The position numbers were made by a program, and so were the translations under genes. A stretch of 64,000 nucleotides of DNA from Echinicola marina. Lineage in GTDB: Bacteria; Bacteroidota; Bacteroidia; Cytophagales; Cyclobacteriaceae. The notes beneath the pieces are model-generated. The model worked only from the letters and a program-made list of their open reading frames with translations. It was not told the origin of the DNA and searched no databases. Numbering within the stretch: the stretch's first letter is position 1; the number at the start of each line of letters is the position of its first letter. Shown in pieces: positions 55,968-64,000 of the stretch. Location: positions 4,213,501 to 4,277,500 of the forward strand of contig NZ_CP080025.1 of the NCBI RefSeq assembly GCF_020463795.1. The letters run 5' to 3'.

Positions 55968-57141
55968 ACAACGCATCATTTTATTGGTCCTGCCCCTGTT
56001 TGTACTGCCTTTTATACTGGCATTTTCATGGGCAAAGCAGGAATGGTCCACAGATGGACCTCAGCAGGAACTTCGGTTGAATACAGCACTTTCACAGGCC
56101 CAATTGGAAGAAAGGAGCCTGAACAAAATGGAGCTTTACCAGCTAAGGGAGAAGGAAACCAAAAGGCAAAGGGAGTTGATCAGGATGGATCCTTATTTAA
56201 AGGAAAAGGAAGATGAAAGGAAAGAAAATGAATTGGCCACCAAGACAGGTCTGATGGGACTGGGCTTGGAGGAAAAGGAATCCGATTTAATGGAAAAACT
56301 GGAACAGTTACAGGGACAACTGAATACTACCCGGACAGAAGCGGTACCAGTAGCAGCAAAAACTGTTCGTCAGGATTTTACCCAGGAAAAGCCCGAAACT
56401 GATCTTTCACAGGATGTCAGAGAACTGGAAGCCTTGATGGACCGCATGCAGCCCAGCGGCCCTGATCCGGAACTGCAACAATTGGAGGGAATGCTTGACA
56501 AGATCCTCGATGTGCAGCATCCAGAAAGGGTAGCCGAAAGGTACCGGGAGAAACAACTTGAAAATCCTCGATTTCAGGTGAACCCTATGGCAAAAGCGAA
56601 ACAGAAAACAAAGGAAATTGCTCCTTCCCAGAACGGTTTTTATGGACTGGAGGAAGGACCTGTCATGGAACAAGAAGTTGATAAGGCCATGGTAGCTGAA
56701 CTGGCGGAAAGCACGGTCATTCAGGGAAGCGGAAGGGTGAAGATAAAGCTTTTGGAAGCTGTCGAGGTCAATGGATTGGATTTAAAGAGGGGTAGTACTT
56801 TGTATGGAATGGCCAAGCAAGAGGGCAATAGGGTAGCCCTGACCATATCAGCCATCCGATCGGGGAAAAGTATTATTCCAGTGGCCTTGGAAGGCCATGA
56901 TTTTGACGGCATGCCAGGGATCCCCATCAGTGGGAATTTCAGGCAGGAAATCCAGACAGGAGCAGGAGACGCATTGATAAACGGAATGCCAAGCATGAAT
57001 GCCGGAATGAGCTTCGGAGACCAAATGGCCTCAGCAGGCGTATCGGCAGCAAAGGGCCTTTTCCGAAAGCAACAAAAGTCTGCCAAGATCACCCTAAAGG
57101 CAGGCCACCCCATTTTACTGGTCAACCAATCTAGCATATAA
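55948..57141 (+). CDS. traM: Conjugative transfer protein TraM (VirB10-like)
   Basis: About 397 residues from the ATG at 55948 (an in-frame start at 55894 is inside the previous gene). One N-terminal helix (IILLVLPLFVLPFILAFSW), a long charged coiled region and a C-terminal VirB10-like domain (TVIQGSGRVKIKLLEAVEVNG...RGSTLYGMAKQEGNRVALTIS). Links inner and outer membranes in the mating apparatus. Confidence 0.88.
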   Translation: MKTINTKQRIILLVLPLFVLPFILAFSWAKQEWSTDGPQQELRLNTALSQAQLEERSLNKMELYQLREKETKRQRELIRMDPYLKEKEDERKENELATKTGLMGLGLEEKESDLMEKLEQLQGQLNTTRTEAVPVAAKTVRQDFTQEKPETDLSQDVRELEALMDRMQPSGPDPELQQLEGMLDKILDVQHPERVAERYREKQLENPRFQVNPMAKAKQKTKEIAPSQNGFYGLEEGPVMEQEVDKAMVAELAESTVIQGSGRVKIKLLEAVEVNGLDLKRGSTLYGMAKQEGNRVALTISAIRSGKSIIPVALEGHDFDGMPGIPISGNFRQEIQTGAGDALINGMPSMNAGMSFGDQMASAGVSAAKGLFRKQQKSAKITLKAGHPILLVNQSSI

Positions 57142-57147
57142 AACATA

Positions 57148-58008
57148 ATGATGATGAAAAAGAGAATCAATTTGATTTTAATGTCTTATTGCCTTTTGGC
57201 GGTAAATGTAATGGCACAGGAGCCATTGACAGCGGTGAAACCATTATCCCATGAAGCCATGATAAAGGCCTATCCTGTAAATGTGGGATGGGACCATACC
57301 ACGGCCTTGGTATTTCCCGCACAGGTATTGAGCGTCGACAGGGGCCATGCGCAGGTATTGGCCAAAGTGGACGGGAAAGCACCCAATTTATTATTGCTCA
57401 AGGCAGGAAAGCGGGATTTTGTAACCACCAATCTCCATGTAGTGACCGCTGATGCAAGATTGTACCACCTAAGGATCAGCTATAATGAGACCTTGAAAGG
57501 AAGTTCCATCAATATGGCCGAGCAGGCAAAAGCTGCCCCAAAGGCATTGCAGCTCAAAGACTATCCTGTGGACAAGGATAAACTGGAGGGATTGGCAGCT
57601 TCGGTGTTTGGGGAAGATGGATTTTTAAACAAAACCTGCAGAGAATTTAAAATAAGGGCAAGACTGAAAGGAATCTATCAAAGCCATGGGCTTTTGTTCT
57701 TTAAGCTGGAATTTAAGAACAACTCATCATTGGCCTATGCCCCTGAAAAACCGATTATCTCCATAAAGGATAAAAAACAGGCCAAGCATACTTCCTTAAA
57801 AGAGGAATTTATGGAGCCTCTGCTCTGGAAATGGGAAAATGGGAATGGCTTGGAAGGCCATGGAGAAAATACCTTGGTGCTGGCATTTCCCCAATTCACG
57901 ATATCGGACCAAAAGCAGGTCCAGATCCTATTACGAGAGGAAAACGGCGACAGGGACCTATCCCTTATTATCAGGGACAAGGACATTCTAAAAGTCAGGG
58001 ATTTATAA
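57148..58008 (+). CDS. traN: Conjugative transfer protein TraN (DUF4138, VirB9-like)
   Basis: 286 residues with a signal peptide (to VMAQ). The N-terminal beta domain has GWDHTTALVFPAQVLSVDRG and KAPNLLLLKAGKRDFVTTNLHVVT. The C-terminal domain has FFKLEFKNNSSLAYAPE. Both match Bacteroides TraN, an outer-membrane-associated partner of TraM. Last recognisable Tra gene; traO-traQ equivalents were not found downstream. Confidence 0.88.
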   Translation: MMMKKRINLILMSYCLLAVNVMAQEPLTAVKPLSHEAMIKAYPVNVGWDHTTALVFPAQVLSVDRGHAQVLAKVDGKAPNLLLLKAGKRDFVTTNLHVVTADARLYHLRISYNETLKGSSINMAEQAKAAPKALQLKDYPVDKDKLEGLAASVFGEDGFLNKTCREFKIRARLKGIYQSHGLLFFKLEFKNNSSLAYAPEKPIISIKDKKQAKHTSLKEEFMEPLLWKWENGNGLEGHGENTLVLAFPQFTISDQKQVQILLREENGDRDLSLIIRDKDILKVRDL

Positions 58009-58035
58009 CATGTTCAACCATAAACCATAACTATC

Positions 58036-58815
58036 ATGGACCAGGAAAATTTAGATTATTTAAAAGAGAAACTCAAGTATACAGGATTCGACACGGACCT
58101 GAACAGTGCATTGGAAAAAAACATCAAAGCAAATATGGAGGCCTTTAACCTACCGCATAGCATGGAGATTGACGGTAGGAAAATGGACTTTAACCTACAT
58201 TTCAGAAAATCCAATACCTCAGAAAGGTACTTTCTCAATAAGTACGATGCCAGCTTGCATAATGCCAATCCGGAGATCGCCCCAAAGGACCATACCTTTT
58301 ACAATAACCAGTCGATAACGGCCAAGGAAGCTTTCAATCTATTGGAAGGAAGGGCAGTGAAAAAGGGAATGTTGAATGCAGAAAAGGAGCCCTACCAAGC
58401 ATGGGTTCAACTGGACTTTACCGAAAAGGACAAGAACAATAATTTTAAGATTGATTCCTATCATGAAAATTATGGCTATGACAGCAAAGAAGCCCTCGCC
58501 AAACTGCCCATCAAGGAACTGCAGGACCCGACCAAGTCAGAGTGGATGATCAAGGCCTTTGAAAAAGGCAATGTCTATCCGGTGACGATGGAGAAAGGCG
58601 GGAAAGAAGAGATTATGTACGTGTCTGCCAATCCCAAGTTCAAATCCGTGAATGTGATGGATGCGGAAATGAAAATGGTCAAGACCAAGGATCTGCTCAT
58701 TTCCAAAGAACAGGGAAAGGAGGTGAAGGAAGGCCAGCAAGCAAAAAAGACCCAGGCCCCGGAAATGAAGAACGTTCCTAAGGAACCCAAGAAGGGAAAA
58801 GGGGCGAGGGTTTGA
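58036..58815 (+). CDS. DUF3945-like mobile-element protein
   Basis: 259 residues, no signal peptide. The body has LDYLKEKLKYTGFDTDLN, YFLNKYDASLHN, EAFNLLEGRAVKKGM and FKIDSYHENYGYDSKEALAKLPIKEL, a pattern shared by DUF3945-type proteins of Bacteroidota conjugative elements. The tail is Lys-rich (EMKNVPKEPKKGKGARV). Function unknown; perhaps a DNA-handling helper. Confidence 0.7.
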   Translation: MDQENLDYLKEKLKYTGFDTDLNSALEKNIKANMEAFNLPHSMEIDGRKMDFNLHFRKSNTSERYFLNKYDASLHNANPEIAPKDHTFYNNQSITAKEAFNLLEGRAVKKGMLNAEKEPYQAWVQLDFTEKDKNNNFKIDSYHENYGYDSKEALAKLPIKELQDPTKSEWMIKAFEKGNVYPVTMEKGGKEEIMYVSANPKFKSVNVMDAEMKMVKTKDLLISKEQGKEVKEGQQAKKTQAPEMKNVPKEPKKGKGARV

Positions 58816-60084
58816 AAATAGCTTGATTTAATACTGTTAGAGGGGCATTTTCAGTTGGTGGAAATGTCCTTTTTTCAAGGTTAAAAATAGAGGGTGAGAT
58901 TTTATTCATTAATCATGATACAAGTTAGCTATCGGGCTGCTGAAGCGGCCAAGAGCTTACTGCATAAACACGAGGCTCCCCGCAAGTCCCTCATTTATTC
59001 CGTTGCCACTTGGCCTTGATTGCCCTCAAGCTGCGATGGGTGCCATAATTAATTTCTAACCATTAAATCGAAATGTTATGGATACCAAGAACAAAGACAT
59101 CGTTTCAATAATTAAAAAGTCTCAAAACTTTAATCCTTCAGCTAAATTACTAATTAATTTTGGCATACGATTTTCGAATAAGGAAATCAGATTTTGATAG
59201 GTATTGATGAAAAACCATAATCTGCATTTACTACCTTCGTTTTTTCCGTTGTAGTTTAATATTTTTCGCCCATATTTACAATTTCCCTTGCAACTTCTTC
59301 CCACATCTGACTGGGCCCATATTAAGGGTATAAAAATCGTTCTATCAGAGTTTGTTCAGTTTTCTTTTGCCTAATTGATTTTTTATTAACTTTTAAAATT
59401 ACATGTTTTATTATTTTGGTTCCTGAAAGACATTTTATCCTTTGCCTCCTTCAATCAGCAAATAAATTGTAGCAGAGAATGCCCCATACTATTATTAAAG
59501 AAAGAGATGTATAGCTCTTTGCCAAATCTATTAATTATTAAGTCTTTAAGAGGATTATTTCTTTCAGCGGAAATAACTTGATTTTTACTTAAGAAAATAT
59601 CACTTTGAAAACTTTTAAAGCCCCTAAAATTTTTAAAGTCTCCAATGAAATTTGAATGGGGTAATTGAAAAACGTCTTCTGGTAATAAATGCTGGAAAAC
59701 CTTTCTCGAAGTATTATAACTTTTTCTTCAAATGTAAGTATTCAATTAAACTATCCTATTGATAGGATTGCTTATAATAGTAGACTTAAAGAAAATAATA
59801 GTAGGAAAGTAAAATGATAAGATCGGTATTAATGATTTTTTATTCATAATTTTATTTTTAAATTAAATCGGTCTACTTAAAATTACTAATTAATTATTAA
59901 CTTTTCTGTTTGATGCGTTTTGGTATATGAAATTCAGTGATTTAACTAGTTTTTTACTGTGTTTGTAATTAATGTTCTTTGTGAAATTAAATTAGTTAAA
60001 TATTTGTTGTGATACTTTTTTTTTGTTGGAATACTGATTAAATTAACATTTGTTGAGTAATTAGTTAAATTAATTATAATAATT
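58816..60084. other. Intergenic: direct repeat copy 1 and an orphan reading frame
   Basis: Contains repeat R1 (58920-59106). After R1 the composition becomes A+T-rich. A minus-strand frame without a start (about 59730 down to a TGA at 59455-59457) reads VFQHLLPEDVFQLPHSNFIG to GHSLLQFIC, coherent but of unknown family, probably a gene fragment. The 60-codon minus-strand frame at 59122-59304 is unsupported. Confidence 0.5.
58920..59106 (+). repeat. 187-bp direct repeat, copy 1
   Basis: Matches 62188-62374 over the same length without gaps, at roughly nine in ten positions. It includes ATTGCCCTCAAGCTG, ATAATTAATTTCTAACCATT and an ATG opening MDTKNK. In copy 2 this is the leader and start of a radC-like gene; in copy 1 the gene is cut off right after the repeat. 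Confidence 0.9.
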
Positions 60085-60387
60085 ATGGAAAAGATAAATT
60101 TAATTAAGTTGATAAGTGGGATAGTTTTTTTAATTGCACTTATGTTAAATATTCAAACGAGTCTAAATGGTGATTTTTCTTTAATTCCAATAACTTTAGC
60201 TCAAAGTACAGGAGGATCAGGAGGATCAGGCCCTAATTATGAAGAGGTCCCATGTAGAGTGATGCAAGGGTGGACGTGTATTGTAGGTGATTGTTATGTA
60301 GTTATTAGGTGTAATGATTGTGTTCAAGCTTTAGCAGATCAACCTTATGATTATGGATTTACATGCCAAAAATGCACTTGCCCTTAA
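60085..60387 (+). CDS. NVEALA-like small exported Cys-rich peptide
   Basis: 100 residues. A hydrophobic leader (LIKLISGIVFLIALMLN) is followed by PITLAQS, comparable to the NVEALA processing-type motif, a Gly/Ser linker (GGSGGSG) and a 45-residue tail with eight Cys, mostly as C-x-x-C pairs (QKCTCP at the end). It lies immediately upstream of a BF3164-like lipoprotein gene, the partner NVEALA peptides usually have. Role unknown; probably secreted. Confidence 0.7.
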   Translation: MEKINLIKLISGIVFLIALMLNIQTSLNGDFSLIPITLAQSTGGSGGSGPNYEEVPCRVMQGWTCIVGDCYVVIRCNDCVQALADQPYDYGFTCQKCTCP

Positions 60388-60400
60388 ATATCTAAGAATA

Positions 60401-61462
60401 ATGTTTAAGAAGGTATTAACCAACTATTTGATCCCCGTTTGGGGCTTGTTTATTATGTTTTCCTGTGAATCTATAGATAATAGAGAAGATGTGACATATA
60501 ATCTAATGTCATTAAACAATCGAGAAACTATAACAGGACAAAGAATAAGTATAGATATAGATTTATTTCGTCCCACATATATAGTGAGTTTGCAGAATCA
60601 TTTAGTAGTTTTTGATAATGTTGATAATGATATCTTTAAGGTATTTTCAATATCTGACATGAAATATTTATTTAGTTGGGGTAAAAAAGGAGATGGCCCA
60701 AGTGAATTTAGTCTAATAGATCCAAAAACTTTTGTTAAGCATAATAATAATTCGTTCGAAGTCATAGATAACTTAAAAATAAAAAGATTTAGACTAAGCA
60801 AAGATAATGTTTTTGAATTAATGTATTCAAAGAAACTTCCATTTGATGATTTTCCTCTTAATCGTATTAGAAAGATAAATCAATCAACTTATTTTGCCAA
60901 TGGTCCGATGGATAAATTTGGAAAGGAACATGTAATAATTGACATTGAAGAGGGGGAAATAAAATCTAGTTTTGGGAATTATTTTGGGGAAGATATTTCA
61001 AGTTACCCTAATCCATCATATAGATATATAAATCTGGGGAAAGAAACTGCTGTATCTGAAAATGGAGAATTTTTTGGTACATTTTACAATTATCTTCCAA
61101 TATTTAAAATTTATAATAGTGAAGGAAAATTAATTAATACTATTCAGTATGAAAGAAAATCTTATCTAGAAGATGTTAAAAGTAATAACAAAAAACATTT
61201 AAAAATGTTCCCTTATCATATACAAAGTAGTGAAAAATATATTTTTATGCTATCTGCTTATCAAACCGGTAAGGATTTTTTCTTTGATGAAAATTTTAAC
61301 CCAGTCTTATCCATTTGGAATTGGCAAGGAGATTTGATTGATTCTTTTAAATTAGATCAGCCTATTACAGGGTTTACAGTTTCCCATGATAGAAAATCAA
61401 TCTACGGTGTCAGTATAACTCAGATAAATTCTCTATTTAAATATGATTTACCCAATTTATAA
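60401..61462 (+). CDS. BF3164-family lipoprotein (6-bladed beta-propeller, TolB-like)
   Basis: About 353 residues from the ATG at 60401, chosen because it gives a lipoprotein signal (LIPVWGLFIMFSCES, Cys ~21); the frame is open from 60347. Beta-propeller blades are visible in LQNHLVVFDNVDNDIFKVFS, FSWGKKGDGPSEF, NGEFFGTFYNYLPIFKIYN and FTVSHDRKSIYGVS. Surface- or periplasm-anchored partner of the preceding NVEALA-like peptide; function unknown. A+T-rich like its neighbour. Confidence 0.8.
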   Translation: MFKKVLTNYLIPVWGLFIMFSCESIDNREDVTYNLMSLNNRETITGQRISIDIDLFRPTYIVSLQNHLVVFDNVDNDIFKVFSISDMKYLFSWGKKGDGPSEFSLIDPKTFVKHNNNSFEVIDNLKIKRFRLSKDNVFELMYSKKLPFDDFPLNRIRKINQSTYFANGPMDKFGKEHVIIDIEEGEIKSSFGNYFGEDISSYPNPSYRYINLGKETAVSENGEFFGTFYNYLPIFKIYNSEGKLINTIQYERKSYLEDVKSNNKKHLKMFPYHIQSSEKYIFMLSAYQTGKDFFFDENFNPVLSIWNWQGDLIDSFKLDQPITGFTVSHDRKSIYGVSITQINSLFKYDLPNL

Positions 61463-61821
61463 TTGGCTAGCCCGAATGAGAGACTGTTATGAAGAATTAT
61501 TGGTGCCAGTTTTAGTAATGAAATGACTGAAATATTTAAAAAAAACATTCTGCTTTGAGAATCCACATATGAACAATATGTTGAAATACTAAGAATCGAT
61601 GTGAATGTTAGTTCTTATACAGCTAGATTTAATTTTGCTTTATTTATTGAAAGAAATAATGAACTTATTAAATAAGTAAGAGGATGCCTTTGACAAGTTG
61701 GATATAAAGATAGAAGATCTATAGAAAGTTTTTCCTTGATGAGGAATTTGATTGATTTTAGGTGGATTAATTAATATATAGAATTACTTTCATCTGATTA
61801 AATTTATCAAAGGTTATAATA
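61463..61821. other. Intergenic with a short orphan frame
   Basis: No intact gene. A 40-codon plus-strand fragment (61552-61674) reads ESTYEQYVEILRIDVNVSSY and ends ERNNELIK; family not recognised, no start. Confidence 0.4.
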
Positions 61822-62127
61822 GTGGGGTTTCTGGTTGCTTATGGTGATTTATCCTTTTCCCTCCCCCGCTCTGCTAGGTTTCAAACATTTCCAATTTTAT
61901 TTTTCCAGATTTCGTTCCGGTTCTGTGAGGCAGTTCATTGCCACCCATCATCGGATATCGATTTAACAATTGATGGTGAAGGTTTTGATCTTAGTGACCT
62001 GCTTGATCTTGAAAACAAATTGGATGATTTTTTTATAGCTTATAAGATCGCTTTGTCAATATTGAAACAGATTAATATTCAGGAACTTTTAAATCATATC
62101 AAGCAGGTGGGGGACCTTTTTAAATAA
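61822..62127 (+). pseudogene. MntA-like nucleotidyltransferase remnant
   Basis: The second half of this frame reads SSDIDLTIDGEGFDLSDLLD, then FFIAYKIALSILKQI and LLNHIKQVGDLF. That is the D-x-D part and C-terminus of a minimal nucleotidyltransferase (MntA/HepT type). The upstream G-S-R motif has decayed to FRFCEAVHCH and the N-terminal strand is unrelated sequence. Inactive antitoxin-type relic. Confidence 0.65.
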
Positions 62128-62187
62128 GAGTTAGTACATGGCTGTAATGGGGTAAAGCATAAACTATATTTATGAATTTATTATGTT

Positions 62188-62374
62188 ACAAGATAGCTTT
62201 TGTGCTTCTGAAGCGGCCAAAAGCTTACGGCATAAACATAGGGCTTCTCGCAGGGTCCTCATTTATTACGTTCCCACTTGGCCTTGATTGCCCTCAAGCT
62301 GTGATGGGTACCATAATTAATTTCTAACCATTAAATCGAAATGTTATGGATACCAAGAATAAAGCCATCGTTTC
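62188..62374 (+). repeat. 187-bp direct repeat, copy 2
   Basis: Gap-free match to 58920-59106. Here it runs directly into the radC-like pseudogene, so this copy sits in its native context. Confidence 0.9.
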
Positions 62375-62806
62375 CAGCCAAGTTGCCTAAGGTATCGTCC
62401 CAATTCAAAGATTTCTGTAAAGCCGTATATCGACTCTTCCTTGAAAGCCAATAGGATTTTAAGGGCAAATTGGGATGATTTGAAAACAGCTTTTTTTGAA
62501 GAATTTAAGGTCATCCTCCTGGACAGGGCCAACCGTGTACTTGGAATAATCAATGGCTCATCTGGAGGAACAGCGGGAACCGTAGTTGACTTAAAAGTAA
62601 TATTTGGAGCTGCCATGAAATCGTTAGCATCGCCATTATAATTGCCCATAACCAGCCCTCAGGAACCATGAAGTCCAGTGAACAGGATAAACTGCTGACT
62701 AAAAAAAATGGTAAAGGCGGGTAAATTATTGGAACTTCCGATACTAGATAACATTATCCTAACTCCAGAGGGGTACTATTCCTTTGCTGATGAAGGAGGG
62801 CTATAA
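62344..62806 (+). pseudogene. radC: RadC-like JAB-domain protein, multiply frameshifted
   Basis: Pieces in three frames add up to one protein. MDTKNKAIVSSQVA is followed by a stop. Then RYRPNSKISVKPYIDSSLKA, FFEEFKVILLDRANRVLG and GSSGGTAGTVVDLKVIFGAA run in one frame. SIAIIIAHNQPSG (JAB motif with Gln for the second metal His: HNQPSG instead of HNHPSG) sits in the next, and MVKAGKLLELPILDNIILTP ends with GGL at 62806 after a further shift. JAB RadC genes are usual cargo of Bacteroidota mobile elements. Clearly inactive. Confidence 0.85.
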
Positions 62807-62818
62807 AGCCCTTTTTTT
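62798..62818 (+). terminator. Rho-independent terminator overlapping the radC stop
   Basis: GGGCT (62798-62802) pairs with AGCCC (62807-62811), followed by seven T. It includes the TAA stop in its loop. Confidence 0.8.
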
Positions 62819-64000
62819 ATTTCTGATAATTTAAGTTGATAATAGGTCTAATTTGAAGGGAATTGTTAATTCATTAATGCGTTCATTTTATATGCCAGTA
62901 GACTTAAACTGGTGAATATTTGTAAAGTATGTAAATTTAATTATGCTTCTATCTTAATTTCATCTCTTAAATTGTCCATTTTTTGCTGGCATCAAACAAT
63001 TATTGGACCTACTGTGAAGCCCATATATGGCAAGCGATACGTTCCTGACGATTTAAATCTCCAGGTATTCTGGTTGTCCTGTAATTCCACTCTCAGGCCC
63101 TTATAGAGACAGGAATGGCGTTTGTAGCATTTATCCTCTCCCCGATAGGTATGTGAGGACTTTAGAAAAGTGGCTTTCTATAATAAGGAATGCTGTAAAT
63201 ACTTTTTGGAAGGGGCAGTAGGGACTCCTTTTAGATATCCAACAACTTGCCCCTCCTGCTACCCCGATCAGGGCTGGACAGATAACCATTGTGTTCTTTC
63301 ACGTTAAAAAAAACGTCGAACAAAGGAAAATTATCATTTGGAAGAACAAGGAATTAGTTCCTGCCTCCAAACTTTTATCTTTAGATGATATAGGCAGGTG
63401 GGATCTAAGGCAAGGTCATAGTGAAACTCCTTGTCCGAGATGGTTTGGTTGAGACCAGGAGAATATTTGGAGGCTCGGTCCACTGCTGACATGGGCTTGT
63501 CCAAGACATTTATAAAAAGGACACAGTTCATCTAGCCAAAGGAATATACCAGGTACCTGATAAAATTCTCCCGTTCTTAGCTGATAATAGCCTGGACGTA
63601 AGTATATTGGATACTGGGAAAAATGCCCGGAAACACTTCCACCTCTATCAGTTCCCCTGCGAGAGTCAATGAAATTTAGTTAGTACCTGCAAAAGTTCAT
63701 AAACAATTTCTCCCTACCAATAGGATAGTTTTCCACTGACATTTTTCTTTTTCTGAAACAGCCGATAATGCCAAATAACCATCGAATGTTAACAATAGCC
63801 AAGAAACATTCTTTATAGACAACATACCCAAAGTTTTTTTTGGAAACTTTCTTGGGCAAATTGTGATATGGGATGGTCCTATTGGAGTACTCCCTACTGT
63901 TGTGCTGATCGTAGCGATTTTCGTTATTTGCGGGTTGTTCTTAGAAAAACTAAAGCATCCATTCTACATCGTTGCCGTGATTCACATTTCCTTTATCTGG
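62819..64000. other. Degraded region to the window end
   Basis: No intact gene. Short frames at 62912-63106 and 63334-63531 are unsupported. From about 63777 to the end a plus-strand frame is open and hydrophobic (FFIDNIPKVFFGNFLGQIVI, VVLIVAIFVICGLFLEKL) but has no start codon. It could be the beginning or middle of a membrane protein that continues past base 64000. Confidence 0.45.

Noticed and set aside
63334-63531. 65-codon minus-strand frame
   Set aside because: No recognisable features; lies in degraded sequence.

Overview
The window comes from a Bacteroidota chromosome, most likely order Cytophagales (Cyclobacteriaceae-like; inference). The signs are FecR/ECF-sigma pairs, an STN-type receptor, Bacteroides-type Tra proteins, an NVEALA/BF3164-type pair, DUF3945-type and AbiEii/DUF6922-type genes, and A+T-rich spacers with weak Shine-Dalgarno signals.

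Bases 1-19,700 look like ordinary chromosome. There are two tandem membrane-anchored AraC regulators (one cut by the window edge, one frameshifted). An ECF sigma / FecR / STN-receptor operon follows, whose receptor and downstream gene carry repeated 'G-x-Q-x-G-hydrophobic-x-N' units. Then come a metallo-beta-lactamase-fold hydrolase, a molybdate ABC transporter (modA, a TOBE protein, modB, modC), a lipid kinase, an outer-membrane barrel, a degenerate receiver protein, and a 1.15-kilo-residue PAS/GAF sensor that ends after its HisKA-like segment. tRNA-Ser(GCU) and tRNA-Pro(UGG) close this part.

Bases 19,700-26,700 are an accessory zone: a CTnDOT-type tyrosine recombinase with a small HTH protein beside tRNA-Pro, then a graveyard. 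An AbiEii-like toxin gene is split by an IS256-family element with a clear 8-bp target duplication, a RecG-like/AlbA-type regulator is broken by a 10-bp tandem duplication, and a second recombinase is truncated.

Bases 26,700-39,450 hold the most interesting system, a very A+T-rich minus-strand class I lanthipeptide cluster. In transcription order it encodes a double-glycine precursor (89 aa, Cys-rich core), LanC, an erythromycin-esterase-like membrane protein, a family 2 glycosyltransferase, a stand-alone SpaB_C-like protein, a second LanC, a full-length LanB dehydratase, a C39-peptidase ABC exporter and an HlyD-type adaptor. A perfect 24-nt palindrome sits between the precursor gene and the enzymes. 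About 1.4 kb upstream, past an IS200-like remnant, lies the orphan 3' end of a second precursor gene with a related core.

Bases 41,500-44,450 carry an N-terminally short RHS/YD toxin gene, frameshifted just before its C-terminal toxin domain, with a putative immunity gene. From 44,450 to 58,800 there is a G+C-richer, decayed conjugative element: mobilisation protein, relaxase, frameshifted coupling ATPase, an embedded zeta-like toxin/antitoxin, an ArdC-VirB4 deletion chimaera, then TraI, two TraI-like paralogues, TraJ, TraK, a small TraL-like protein, TraM, TraN and a DUF3945-like protein. Finally, two 187-bp direct repeats (58,920 and 62,188) bracket an NVEALA-like exported 8-Cys peptide with its BF3164-like lipoprotein. 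The window ends in a frameshifted radC and degraded sequence.
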